Assembly: GCF_030268685.1 (NCBI RefSeq)
Contig: NZ_BSRQ01000015.1
Location: forward strand, 124,001 to 188,000
Reading direction: 5' to 3'
Length of the DNA: 64,000 nucleotides
Source: Microtetraspora sp. NBRC 13810
GTDB taxonomy: Bacteria; Actinomycetota; Actinomycetes; Streptosporangiales; Streptosporangiaceae
Shown here: positions 24,282-34,341 of the stretch, piece after piece
Position numbering within the stretch: the first letter of the stretch is position 1
Layout: each line of letters starts with the position of its first letter
Position numbers and translations under genes: made by a program
Notes under the pieces: generated by a model
Databases searched by the model: none
Told to the model about the DNA's origin: nothing
What the model saw: the letters and a program-made list of their open reading frames with translations, nothing else

Positions 24282-25739
24282 TCAGAGGAGTTCGGGCGTG
24301 AGGTCGGGGGAGGTCATATCGGCGTCGAACGGGAACAGCGGACGCCGTACACCGTGGTGGCCGAGCCGCAGCAGGTCCTGGTCCACCCCGCCGGGCGTGA
24401 GGGCGAGCAGCCAGTCGGCCGCCAGGTCGTACAGCTCCGGCTCCAGGTAGCCGATCTTGACGATCACGAGGTCGGTCTCCGCAGGGGCGAGCCCGAGCCG
24501 GGTGAAGTCGGCGATCTCGTGGTACGGCTTGCGCAGCGAGGTCAGGATGACCCGCAGCCCGCCGGTCTCGATCACGGCGATGTCGCCGCCCACCGGGTCG
24601 TCGCGCAGCAGCGAGTACACGGTGCCGGTCAGCTCGACCGGTCCGGCCGGGCCGGGGTCGATCTTGCCGCCGGCGTAGACGGTCACCGTGGCCCCCTGAC
24701 CGGCGGTGCGCGCGACGGCGACCGCGTCCGGGTCCACGATGCTCGCGTAGATGCCGCTCACCGCGCCGGAGCGGAGCTCGTCCACCTCCAGCAGCCGGCC
24801 CAGCGTGGCGGACACGTCGCCGGCCCCGCCCGCGGTCGGGTTGTCCCCGGAGTCGCTGATCAGAAAGGGCTTGGCGCCGGCGATGGCCGCCGTGACGCAC
24901 TCGTCCAGGGTGCCGGTGGGGGCGACGAAGGCGAAGTCGTCCCTGGCCGCCCAGTAGGACTCGGCCAGCGTGCGGGCCTGCTCGGTGATGACCTCGGCGT
25001 CGTCGCCGGTGACCACCACGGCCGCGCGGCAGCGGGGCTCGTCGGCCCACGCGTACCCCACCCAGATCGCCGCGTCCAGCACGCCGGGGAGCGCCTCCAC
25101 CTCGGGGACGCGGGCGTAGATGCCCTTGGCCGGCTCGATGCGGGTGCTGGTCTTCTCGCCGGGCAGCAGCACCGGCACCTGCACCCACGCCTTGAGCGGC
25201 CGGCCGCCGTCACGCAGCCGGGCCACGAGGTTGCGGGCCGCGCGCTCCTTGGACTCCCAGGCGTCCTCGTGCGGCGCCATCCGGTAGCAGGTGATCAGGT
25301 CCACGGTGGTGGCCAGCTCGCGGGAGACGTTGCCGTGCAGGTCCATCGAGGTGGAGATCAGGGTGTCCGGCCCGACCGCCTCGCGGACCGCCCGCGCCAG
25401 GCCGGCCTCGGCGTCGGTGCGGCCGACCACGCTCATGGCGCCGTGGATGTCGAAGAACAGCCCGTCCAGCGGGCCGGCGGCCTCGGCGCGTGCCACGATC
25501 TCGGCTTCCAGCGCGTCGTACACCTCGGGCTCGACCGCGCCGCCGGGCAGCGAGACCGCGTGCAGCAGCGGCACCCAGGTGACCTCGGCGCACCACGGGC
25601 GCGGCTCCTGGATCCACGGGTACCGGGCCAGCAGCGCCTCGTCGCGGGTGACCCTGAAATCGGGCAGGCGGGTGCGATGCGGCGAGAAGGTGCTCGACTC
25701 GATCGCGATGCCGGCGATGCCGATGCGCAGTGGTGTCAC
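24282..25739 (-). CDS. M81-family metallopeptidase (MlrC-like)
   Basis: A 485-residue protein of the M81/MlrC family (microcystinase C type, metal-dependent peptide or amide hydrolases). Two domains are seen: N-terminal about 1-290 with the metal-ligand segments FFDIHGAMSV and STSMDLHGNVS and the further His of TCYRMAPHEDA, and C-terminal about 300-480 with DSGDNPTAGGAGD. No signal peptide, so it acts on substrate already brought into the cell. It lies 25 nt upstream of cutC and about 60 nt downstream of the ROK regulator, with the oligopeptide importer divergent: a peptide or amide taken up by the transporter is the probable substrate. GTG start with AAGGAAG upstream. Confidence 0.9.
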   Translation of the reverse strand: MTPLRIGIAGIAIESSTFSPHRTRLPDFRVTRDEALLARYPWIQEPRPWCAEVTWVPLLHAVSLPGGAVEPEVYDALEAEIVARAEAAGPLDGLFFDIHGAMSVVGRTDAEAGLARAVREAVGPDTLISTSMDLHGNVSRELATTVDLITCYRMAPHEDAWESKERAARNLVARLRDGGRPLKAWVQVPVLLPGEKTSTRIEPAKGIYARVPEVEALPGVLDAAIWVGYAWADEPRCRAAVVVTGDDAEVITEQARTLAESYWAARDDFAFVAPTGTLDECVTAAIAGAKPFLISDSGDNPTAGGAGDVSATLGRLLEVDELRSGAVSGIYASIVDPDAVAVARTAGQGATVTVYAGGKIDPGPAGPVELTGTVYSLLRDDPVGGDIAVIETGGLRVILTSLRKPYHEIADFTRLGLAPAETDLVIVKIGYLEPELYDLAADWLLALTPGGVDQDLLRLGHHGVRRPLFPFDADMTSPDLTPELL

Positions 25740-25800
25740 GGGTTCTTCCTTGATTCGTGGTGCGATTCGTGAATGCGGTTCGTGGGTGCGGTTCGAGGGG

Positions 25801-26913
25801 TCAGGAGGCCGGCGCGGGCATGCCCTGGTCGATGACGAGCCTGCCGATGCCGAGCAGCCCGGCGTCCGGCCCCGCGGTGCTCTCCCCGATCTCCAGCTCC
25901 TGGGTGGTGAGCGGCAGGCAGCGCTCGTAGAGGACGCCGCGGGCGGCGGCGACGAAGAGGTCGCAGCCGCTCAGCGCGCCGCCGAGGATGACCGCCTGCG
26001 GGTTGAAGAAGTTGACCACCGTGGCCAGCACCTCGCCGAGCTGGCGACCGGCGAAACGCAGGTTCGTGGTGACCGTGGGGTTGCCGTCGTGGGCGAGGCG
26101 CACCAGGTCGGCGGTGTTCCGTACGGCGACGCCGTCCCTGCGGACGGCCGCGACCAGGGCGGCGCCGCTGGCGATGGTCTCCAGGCAGCCGAAGTTGCCG
26201 CAGCTGCACGGCTGGTCGCCGCCGGCCGGGACGCGCAGGTGACTGATGTCGCCGGCGACCCCGCGGGCGCCGCGGTGCAGCCGGCCGTCGGTGACGACGG
26301 CGGCGCCGACGCCGGTGCCCGCCTTGATGAAGACGAAGTCGCGCAGCTCACGCCCCCGGGCGACCGCCTCGCCCATGGCCATCAGGTTGGCGTCGTTCTC
26401 CACGACCAGCGGCGCGCCGAACCGTGCGGCCAGCCAGTCGCGGACGGAGAAGCCGCTCCAGCCGGGCATCCGGGACGGGCCGACCACCACGCCGGTCAGG
26501 CCGACGGGCCCGGGCAGCCCGACGCCGATGCCGCGCACCGGCCGGCCCGCGCACAGCTCGCCGAGGGCCTCCGCGACCCGTTCCAGGACCGGTGCCGGAC
26601 CGGCGGCGATGTCCAGGTCGATGTCCTCGATCCTCTGCGGTCGTCCGGTGCCGTCCAGGACGGCGACCCGGCCGTGGTGGCCGCCGAGGTCGGCGCCCAG
26701 GATCACGCCGTCGCCGTCGCGGACGGAGAGCAGGCGGGGCCGCCGCCCGCCGCGCGAACTTCCTTCGCCGGATTCCTCCAGCAGGCCGGAGTCGAGCAGC
26801 TCCTGGACGTGGGCCGACACCGTAGAGGGGGCCCAGCCGAGCACGCGGGACAGTTCCGCGCGCGAGGTGGCCTGGCCTGACGCGACGAGCCCCATGATCT
26901 GTGCGGCCGACAT
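25801..26913 (-). CDS. ROK-family transcriptional repressor/kinase-like protein
   Basis: A 370-residue ROK protein: N-terminal winged HTH (ATSRAELSRVLGWAPSTVSA) at about 15-50, then the sugar-kinase-like fold with GADLGGHHGRVAV as the ATP/phosphate loop, the VENDANLMAMGE segment, GTGVGAAVV, and the zinc-binding CSCGNFGCLE motif complete with three Cys. The ATG at 26913 is chosen because GGAG precedes it by 5 nt; an upstream in-frame GTG/ATG adds unconserved residues. It starts a minus-strand set (ROK, M81 peptidase, CutC) and faces the importer operon across a 314-bp gap that contains a perfect palindrome, a plausible operator. The effector is likely a sugar or amino-sugar conjugate, judging by the family only. 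Confidence 0.92.
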   Translation of the reverse strand: MSAAQIMGLVASGQATSRAELSRVLGWAPSTVSAHVQELLDSGLLEESGEGSSRGGRRPRLLSVRDGDGVILGADLGGHHGRVAVLDGTGRPQRIEDIDLDIAAGPAPVLERVAEALGELCAGRPVRGIGVGLPGPVGLTGVVVGPSRMPGWSGFSVRDWLAARFGAPLVVENDANLMAMGEAVARGRELRDFVFIKAGTGVGAAVVTDGRLHRGARGVAGDISHLRVPAGGDQPCSCGNFGCLETIASGAALVAAVRRDGVAVRNTADLVRLAHDGNPTVTTNLRFAGRQLGEVLATVVNFFNPQAVILGGALSGCDLFVAAARGVLYERCLPLTTQELEIGESTAGPDAGLLGIGRLVIDQGMPAPAS

Positions 26914-27227
26914 GGTGGCTCCTTCACTTCTGTGATCCACGGTTGCGATCCAACCATGAGCCTCGATCATCGATACCTGCCCGAACTAAGTGGCAACTTA
27001 CTTCGGAAACGAACGTTGTCGAGGCAAGCTGAGCTGGACGATAGCAAGCGCGCTGGCCCTAGTCCACCAGGAGACGGACATATCGGACGTGTTACGACCG
27101 AGTTACCTGGGCCTCCTGTGCCTACTTTCTTCGATCGAAGGTTGTTTTCGTTCAAAGTTGCGATGTATCGTCGCCGCCAACGTCTAGCCGAACTTCGCAG
27201 ACGAGGCACCTCGCATCAGGAGCACCG
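26914..27227. promoter_or_regulatory. divergent control region, ROK regulator and importer
   Basis: A 314-bp gap, less G+C-rich than its surroundings, between divergent operons. The 12-bp palindrome CTTCGATCGAAG is perfect at 27129-27140. Half-site-like copies (TCGAT and ATCGA) appear near 26963-26974, next to the ROK start. AGGAGC ahead of 27228 is the importer ribosome site. No gene is seen here. Confidence 0.5.
27129..27140. promoter_or_regulatory. perfect 12-bp palindrome, candidate ROK operator
   Basis: CTTCGATCGAAG lies 88 bp upstream of the substrate-binding protein start and on the importer side of the divergent region. ROK repressors commonly bind inverted repeats near their own gene; the assignment is by position only. 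Confidence 0.4.
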
Positions 27228-29066
27228 ATGAACAGACCCCTGCCATCCCTTTTGAGGGCTGCCCGCCCGCTGGCCGTACTGGGCGTGGCCGCGACCCTCC
27301 TGGCGGCCGGATGCTCCTCGGGCGACGGTTCGGCCCCGGGCGGCGGATCGGCGAGCGGCGGCAAGCCGCAGCAGGGCGGCTCGATGACCTTCGCGATGCC
27401 GCCGAACGCCACCCCCAACTGGATCTTCCCGATCGGCACCCCCGGCCACAGCGCGAGCTACAACGGCGCGATCCGGCAGCAGGTCTTCCTCCCGCTCTAC
27501 ACCTTCAACGGGAACGACAGCAGCAAGCCGGACATCAAGGCGGGCGCCGCCGAACTGCCGGAGTACTCCAGCGACGGCAAGTCGGTCACCATCACGCTGA
27601 GGGACAACCTGACCTGGGCCAACGGCCAGAAGGTCACGTCCAGGGACGTCGAGTTCTGGTTCAACCTGGTCAAGTACAACAAGGAGAAGTGGTCCGCCTA
27701 CAACAAGGGCCAGTTCCCCGACAACGTCGCCAAGTTCACCGTGGTGGACGACAAGACGTTCAAGATGGACCTCACCCGGGCCTACAACCCCGACTGGTTC
27801 ACCGCCAACCAGCTCGTCCGGATGTCCCCGATGCCGCAGGCGGCCTGGGACATCCAGCAGGCGGGCGGCCAGGTCGGCGACTACGACCGCACCGAGGACG
27901 GCGCCAAGAAGGTCTTCGACTACCTGATCGGCGAGGCCGGGAAGCTGTCGGAGTACGCGACCAACCCGCTGTGGAAGGTCGCCAACGGCCCCTTCACGGT
28001 CAAGGAGTTCACCACCACCGGCCAGGTCACCCTCGCCAAGAACCCCAAGTACACCGGGGACGACGCGGCCCACCTGGACAGCATCACCTTCAAGCCGTTC
28101 ACCTCGGCCCAGGCCGAGTTCAACGTGCTGCGCTCGGGCGGCGTCGACTACGGGTACATCCCCGCGCTGGCGCTGTCGCAGCAGAAGACGATCGAGGGCA
28201 TGGGCTACTCGGTCAAGCGGTGGGACGGCTGGGCCATCACCTACATCCCGTACAACTTCAACAACCCGGAGATGGGCCCGGTCTTCAAGCAGCTCTACAT
28301 CCGCCAGGCCGTGCAGATGTCGGTCGACCAGGACACCATCAGCAAGGTCATCTGGCACGACCAGGCGACCCCCGGCTACGGACCGGTGCCGCAGATCCCG
28401 CCGTCCTCCTACCAAGGTGAGGGCCAGAAGACCAACCCCTACCCGTTCGACGTCGAGAAGGCCAAGGCGCTGATCGCCTCGCACGGCTGGGAGATCCAGA
28501 ACGGCGTGGCGACCTGCACCAAGCCGGGCACCGGCGACGACCAGTGCGGCGAGGGCGTCGACCAGGGCACGCAGCTCAAGTTCGAGCTGCTCACCCAGAG
28601 CGGCAGCACCGAGACCGACAACATGATGCAGGAGCTCCAGTCGTCCCTGTCAAAGATCGGCGTCGCCCTGACGATCAAGTCGGAGCCGCTGAACTCGGTG
28701 CTCGACCACTCCCCGGTCTGCAAGCCGGCCGACTCGACCTGCTCCTGGCAGCTCTCCTTCTTCGGCACCTCGGGCAGCTGGTACTACCCGGCCTACCCGA
28801 GCGGTGAGGAGATCTTCGCCACCGACGCCGGCACCAACCTGGGCAGCTACAGCGACCCCAAGGCCGACGAGATCATCGAGCGGACGACCAGCTCCACCGA
28901 CTCCACGGCGATGCAGGAGTACAGCGACTACCTGGCCAAGAACCTGCCGGTGATCTGGATGCCGAACCCCGCCTACCAGGTGTCCGCCATCAAGAACACC
29001 ATCGGCGGCGTCGAGCAGGACCCGATGGCCGGCATGACGCCCCAGCGCTGGTACCTGGTCAAGTAA
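27228..29066 (+). CDS. oligopeptide ABC transporter substrate-binding lipoprotein
   Basis: A 612-residue family 5 solute-binding protein (OppA/DppA type). A lipoprotein signal ends in the lipobox LAAGC, Cys near residue 29, so it is anchored on the outer face of the membrane. A Gly/Ser-rich linker follows, then the bilobed binding fold from about residue 50; LTWANGQKVTSRDVEFWFN is the family signature region. It delivers an oligopeptide or a similarly sized compound to the two permeases immediately downstream. AGGAGC is 6 nt ahead of the ATG. First gene of a five-function set with two permeases and a double ATPase, divergent from ROK, M81 and CutC. Confidence 0.94.
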   Translation: MNRPLPSLLRAARPLAVLGVAATLLAAGCSSGDGSAPGGGSASGGKPQQGGSMTFAMPPNATPNWIFPIGTPGHSASYNGAIRQQVFLPLYTFNGNDSSKPDIKAGAAELPEYSSDGKSVTITLRDNLTWANGQKVTSRDVEFWFNLVKYNKEKWSAYNKGQFPDNVAKFTVVDDKTFKMDLTRAYNPDWFTANQLVRMSPMPQAAWDIQQAGGQVGDYDRTEDGAKKVFDYLIGEAGKLSEYATNPLWKVANGPFTVKEFTTTGQVTLAKNPKYTGDDAAHLDSITFKPFTSAQAEFNVLRSGGVDYGYIPALALSQQKTIEGMGYSVKRWDGWAITYIPYNFNNPEMGPVFKQLYIRQAVQMSVDQDTISKVIWHDQATPGYGPVPQIPPSSYQGEGQKTNPYPFDVEKAKALIASHGWEIQNGVATCTKPGTGDDQCGEGVDQGTQLKFELLTQSGSTETDNMMQELQSSLSKIGVALTIKSEPLNSVLDHSPVCKPADSTCSWQLSFFGTSGSWYYPAYPSGEEIFATDAGTNLGSYSDPKADEIIERTTSSTDSTAMQEYSDYLAKNLPVIWMPNPAYQVSAIKNTIGGVEQDPMAGMTPQRWYLVK

Positions 29067-29125
29067 CCGATCCGCCCGGGACGGCCACCCCGTCCCGGGC
29101 CCCAACCCCTGGTCGGAGGCTCCTC

Positions 29126-30079
29126 GTGATCCGCTTCCTGGCAAAGCGGTTCGGGCAGGCGCTCGTCGTCATCGCACTGGTGACGGTGATCGTCTTCCTG
29201 CTGCTGCACTCGGTCCCCGGCGGACCCGCCCGCGGCATCCTCGGCCCGCAGGCCACCACCGAGGCGATCGCGGCGTTCAACCACGAGCACGGCTTCGACC
29301 GGTCCCTGCCGGAGCAGTACTGGATGTACGTCAGCGGCCTGCTGCGCGGCGACCTCGGCGAGTCCTACACGCTCAACCAGTCGGTCAGCTCGCTGATCGG
29401 CCAGCGCATCCCCAAGACGCTGGTGCTGACCGGCCTGTCCACCCTGCTCGCGCTGCTCATCGCGATCCCGCTCGGGGTGTGGCAGGGCCGGCGGCGCAAG
29501 GGGCTGGCCGACTACGCCATCACCACCCTGGTGTTCATCGGGTACGCCACCCCGGTCTTCTTCCTCGCGCTCATCCTGGTGATCGTGTTCGCGGAGAAGA
29601 TCCCCATCCTGCCGGTCCAGGCGCCACAGGCCGAGACGCTGGCCGGGCTGTTCGCCGACTCGCGCGGACTCATCCTGCCCATCCTCGCCGGGGCCATCGC
29701 CAGCGTCGCCGTGTTCAGCCGCTATATGCGCTCGGCCGTGCTGGACAACCTCGCCGAGGACTACGTGCGCACCGCGCGGGCCAAGGGCGCCTCCGAGCGG
29801 CGGGTCGTGTGGCTGCACATCATGCGCAACTCCCTGACGCCCATCATCGCGATGCTCGGCTACCAGCTCCCGGTCCTCTTCTCCGGCGCGCTCATCACCG
29901 AGTCGGTGTTCAACTATCCCGGCATGGGTCTGCTCTTCTGGAACGCCGCGCAGACCTCCGACTTCCCGATCCTGCTCGGCTCGGTGCTCGTGATCGCGGT
30001 GGCGACCGTCGTCGGATCGCTGATCGCGGACATCCTCCAGGCGTTCGTCGACCCGCGGGTGCGAGGAGCCATCACATGA
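29126..30079 (+). CDS. oligopeptide ABC transporter permease (DppB/OppB-like)
   Basis: A 317-residue inner-membrane permease with about six transmembrane helices. N-terminal MIRFLAKRFGQALVVIALVT starts helix 1, a large extracytoplasmic loop holds EQYWMYVSGLLRGDLGESY, and the ATPase-contact EAA loop is ARAKGASERRVVWLHIMRNS. It forms the channel with the next gene. GTG start with GGAGG upstream; the stop overlaps the next start as ATGA (30076-30079), which couples translation of the two permeases and sets a 1:1 ratio. Confidence 0.94.
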   Translation: MIRFLAKRFGQALVVIALVTVIVFLLLHSVPGGPARGILGPQATTEAIAAFNHEHGFDRSLPEQYWMYVSGLLRGDLGESYTLNQSVSSLIGQRIPKTLVLTGLSTLLALLIAIPLGVWQGRRRKGLADYAITTLVFIGYATPVFFLALILVIVFAEKIPILPVQAPQAETLAGLFADSRGLILPILAGAIASVAVFSRYMRSAVLDNLAEDYVRTARAKGASERRVVWLHIMRNSLTPIIAMLGYQLPVLFSGALITESVFNYPGMGLLFWNAAQTSDFPILLGSVLVIAVATVVGSLIADILQAFVDPRVRGAIT

Positions 30080-30969
30080 CCGTTTCCACGCCGCATGTCG
30101 AAGCCGAGCACGTCCCGGTGGCCGGGCCCTACCGGCGCATGGTGAAGCTGTTCTTCGCCAACAAGCTCGCCGTGACCGGGCTGATCATCCTCGCGCTGCT
30201 GCTGGTGTTCTGCTTCCTCGGCCCGCTGGTGCACCCGACGGACCAGATCCACACCCAGCTCGCCGACGCCAACCTGGCCCCCGGCACCAAGGGCCACCCG
30301 CTCGGCACCGACGACGTCGGCCGCGACGTGCTCGGCCGCCTGATGATCGGCGGCCAGACCTCGCTGGAGATCGGCATCGCCGCCGGGCTGCTGGCCACCC
30401 TGATCGGCACCGTGTGGGGCGCCATCGCCGGGTACGCCGGCGGCTGGCTGGACACGGTCATGATGCGTGTCGTGGACGCGGGCATCGCGATTCCGGCGCT
30501 GTTCCTGCTCCTGGTCAGCGCGACGATCTTCCGGCCCACCGTGCCGGTGCAGATCGTCATCATCGGCTGCGTCTCGTGGCTGGTGCCGGCCCGGCTGGTG
30601 CGCGCGGAGGCGCTGTCGCTGCGCAGCCGCGACTTCGTGCAGGCGATGAAGGCGATGGGCGGCGGCCACGGCCGCGCGGTGTTCCGGCACATCATCCCGA
30701 ACGCCATCGGCACCGTCGTGGTCAACGCGACCTTCCAGGTGGCCGACGCGATCCTGCTCATCGCCTACGTCAGCTTCCTCGGCCTCGGCGTGGCCCCGCC
30801 CGCCACCGACTGGGGCGCCATGCTCAGCAAGGGCATCTCCTACACCTACGACGGCTACTGGTGGCTGATCTTCCCCGCCGGCATCGCCATCGTGCTCGTG
30901 GTCTCCGCCTTCAACTGCATCGGCGACGGCCTGCGCGACTCGTTCGAAGTACGGCTGCAAGGCCGATGA
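30076..30969 (+). CDS. oligopeptide ABC transporter permease (DppC/OppC-like)
   Basis: A 297-residue permease. An N-terminal cytoplasmic tail precedes LFFANKLAVTGLIILALLLV (helix 1), the OppC-type segment HPLGTDDVGRDVLGRLMIGG is complete, and the EAA loop is AMKAMGGGHGRAVFRHIIPN. It pairs with the preceding permease. The ATG at 30076 is in the ATGA overlap; a far longer in-frame reading upstream runs antiparallel in sense to the first permease and is not real. The ATPase gene follows after 10 nt. Confidence 0.94.
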   Translation: MTVSTPHVEAEHVPVAGPYRRMVKLFFANKLAVTGLIILALLLVFCFLGPLVHPTDQIHTQLADANLAPGTKGHPLGTDDVGRDVLGRLMIGGQTSLEIGIAAGLLATLIGTVWGAIAGYAGGWLDTVMMRVVDAGIAIPALFLLLVSATIFRPTVPVQIVIIGCVSWLVPARLVRAEALSLRSRDFVQAMKAMGGGHGRAVFRHIIPNAIGTVVVNATFQVADAILLIAYVSFLGLGVAPPATDWGAMLSKGISYTYDGYWWLIFPAGIAIVLVVSAFNCIGDGLRDSFEVRLQGR

Positions 30970-30979
30970 GGAGGATCCA

Positions 30980-32662
<1,683 letters not shown>

Positions 32663-32663
32663 C

Positions 32664-32677
32664 CTGCGGGCCCGCAG
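32664..32677. terminator. palindrome between converging genes
   Basis: CTGCGGGCCCGCAG is a perfect 14-bp palindrome in the 22-bp space between the ATPase stop and the stop of the gene on the other strand. As a hairpin its loop would be tight, so terminator function is tentative. Confidence 0.4.
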
Positions 32678-32684
32678 CGGGCGG

Positions 32685-33656
32685 TCAGGATCTCACGGCG
32701 ACGGTGAGGTCGAACGTCACCGGTTTCCGGTCCGGGAACAGCAGGAAACCGTGCGCGTCGGTCATGTTCCACTCCGCGTAGCACCGGGTGGGCACACCGG
32801 GCGTGGCGACCTTGACGCTGATCTCGGTGGTCTCGCCGGGACGGGTGTACGGGATGGGCACCCGCCGCGCCGTGAGGCAGTCGTGGTCGACGGTCATCTC
32901 GCCCATGCGCTGCAGGAAGCGGTTCCGCCAGGGGACGGAGCCGGAGTTCTTCAGCGCCCAGATCTTGAGGTAGGACCGGTTGGGGGCGAGCTGGATGCCG
33001 TCCGTCAGCGTGATGCCGGTGACGTGCATCGCGTCCCCGGTGGCCAGCGGGGAGGGCCCGGCATGGTGCTTCTCCTTGGCCGGGCCGGTGATGCGCATTT
33101 CGTCGGGCGCGTTGAGCAGGCCGAAGAGCCCGGCCACCACGGCGGTGAGGACCGCGCCCGCCAGGCCGATCAGGGCGACGACCAGTGGTCCGGCCCGCCC
33201 TTCCAGCCGCGGCTCCGGCTCGGGGGGCGCTAGCAGCCGCCGCGCGTCCCTGGCCGTCGCGGGCGACCCGGTGACCAGCACGCAGCCCCCGTCGCGGACG
33301 CGGCCCGAGGCCAGGGTGAGCGCCTCGCCGAGACCCGCGGCCGTGAGCACCCGGTCCGGCCCGAAGACCTCGGCCGCCCGCGCCGCGAGCGCCTCCGGCG
33401 GCAGTGAGCGATATGCGGAGTTCCCCGTGACGACGAGCGTGCCGACCGCCGGCTCAAGCGTTTTAAGAATGTTGAGGGTGTCGGCCTGGCTGGTGACCGC
33501 GAGCACGCCCACCACGTCGGTGAAGGAGTAATCGCTTTTCAGCGCCGCCAAGGTCGAAGCGACGGCCTCCGGCCCGCGCGCGGGATCGACGAGCACCGGC
33601 GGGTCGCCGCGCAACAGGTCGAGCCGGCTTGTCGGAGCATCGGAGTTTCTGGCCAT
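32685..33656 (-). CDS. membrane protein: FolC-like degenerate domain, TM helix, NBR1-type Ig domain
   Basis: A 323-residue protein of three parts. Residues about 15-145 resemble the C-terminal glutamate-ligase domain of folylpolyglutamate synthase (VVGVLAVTSQADTLNILKTL, TGNSAYRSLPPEALAARAAE, VFGPDRV, VLVTGSPATARDARRLL). The DxAHNP-type catalytic element is replaced by DPARGPE, so activity is unlikely. One transmembrane helix (LVVALIGLAGAVLTAVVAGL) follows near 150-175. Residues about 205-320 look like an Ig-like fold of the NBR1 type (WALKNSGSVPWRNRFLQRMG, TRPGETTEISVKV, YAEWNMTDAHGFLLFP), probably outside the cell. ATG start with AGGG upstream. Function unknown; I do not know this domain combination. 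Confidence 0.75.
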   Translation of the reverse strand: MARNSDAPTSRLDLLRGDPPVLVDPARGPEAVASTLAALKSDYSFTDVVGVLAVTSQADTLNILKTLEPAVGTLVVTGNSAYRSLPPEALAARAAEVFGPDRVLTAAGLGEALTLASGRVRDGGCVLVTGSPATARDARRLLAPPEPEPRLEGRAGPLVVALIGLAGAVLTAVVAGLFGLLNAPDEMRITGPAKEKHHAGPSPLATGDAMHVTGITLTDGIQLAPNRSYLKIWALKNSGSVPWRNRFLQRMGEMTVDHDCLTARRVPIPYTRPGETTEISVKVATPGVPTRCYAEWNMTDAHGFLLFPDRKPVTFDLTVAVRS

Positions 33657-33912
33657 GGTGAGCCCTATTATGCGCCGCCCCAGTTTCCTCCGCCGCGCCG
33701 CCGAGCTCGCTTTTCAGAGCTCGATACACCGTCTTGGCGGGAGTAATACGAAAACCGCTCTTTTGGCGGAGTGGCGGGACCGTCGCGTTTTTCGAGGACC
33801 GGCTCATGGATAAGCAACAAAAAGCACGATAAATGAGAAAATTTGATGCAAAAGCCTGAAGTTGGATGACATAGTGGTCGTCGGTGAGCCGGTAGATCGT
33901 TAGGCTGGGGCG

Positions 33913-34242
33913 ATGCCCTCCGCGACGCCGGGAAGAGACCCCGAGCTACACGTCGACCAGCACAGCCTCCGGACCGCGTCCGCCGACATCCACAGGGTGG
34001 CCGACCGGCTCGACGAGCTCGTCAGGCGGACGCTCGGCGGCGTCCCCGGGCAGCCGGTGGAGGACCCCGAGCATCCCGGGGCCGAGTTCGACATGGAGTA
34101 CGCGAGCCTGATGGGCTTCACGCCGCAGGCGTACGCGTCGCTGGTGGCGAGGCTGCGCGGCGTCGCGGGCGGCGTGTCGGAGCACTCGGGCAGCCACGAG
34201 CGGGCCGAGCGGGCCAACGAGGCGGTGTCGCGGGAGGTGTGA
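33913..34242 (+). CDS. small WXG100/ESX-like protein
   Basis: A 109-residue hydrophilic protein, mostly helical. HVDQHSLRTASADIHRVADR begins the first helix and the C-terminal part has LVARLRGVAGGVSEHS, together fitting the helix-turn-helix hairpin of WXG100/EspC-like secretion substrates, though no WXG tripeptide is present. It converges with a type VII-like membrane protein that has a peptidase domain, the stops being about 100 bp apart. Upstream is an A+T-rich space of about 250 bp likely to hold promoters for this gene and the divergent FolC/Ig gene. Secretion partner or regulator role is inferred from context. Confidence 0.65.
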   Translation: MPSATPGRDPELHVDQHSLRTASADIHRVADRLDELVRRTLGGVPGQPVEDPEHPGAEFDMEYASLMGFTPQAYASLVARLRGVAGGVSEHSGSHERAERANEAVSREV

Positions 34243-34290
34243 GGGAGATCTCCCGCGGGTCGCGGGGGTCAACGGCCGCGGGAGCCCCGC

Positions 34291-34341
34291 GTCCGTGGGA
34301 GAACCGCGTCTGTGGGAGAACCACGTCCGTGGGAGAACCGT
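34291..34341. repeat. three tandem 17-bp repeats at the 3' end of the zincin gene
   Basis: Units 34291-34307, 34308-34324 and 34325-34341, consensus GTCYGTGGGAGAACCRC/T. The last base of the third unit is the first base of the stop codon (minus) of the zincin gene, and the array fills the space between two converging genes. Confidence 0.8.

Noticed and set aside
29479-30075. N-terminal extension of the second permease
   Set aside because: Arg/Gly-rich out-of-frame reading of the first permease; the true start is the ATG in the ATGA overlap.
33463-33807. Minus-strand frame of 114 codons upstream of and overlapping the FolC/Ig gene
   Set aside because: It overlaps the start of a better supported gene by nearly 200 bp, third positions are not G+C-biased and its second half is Arg/Gly-rich. 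A short N-terminal peptide cannot be excluded.
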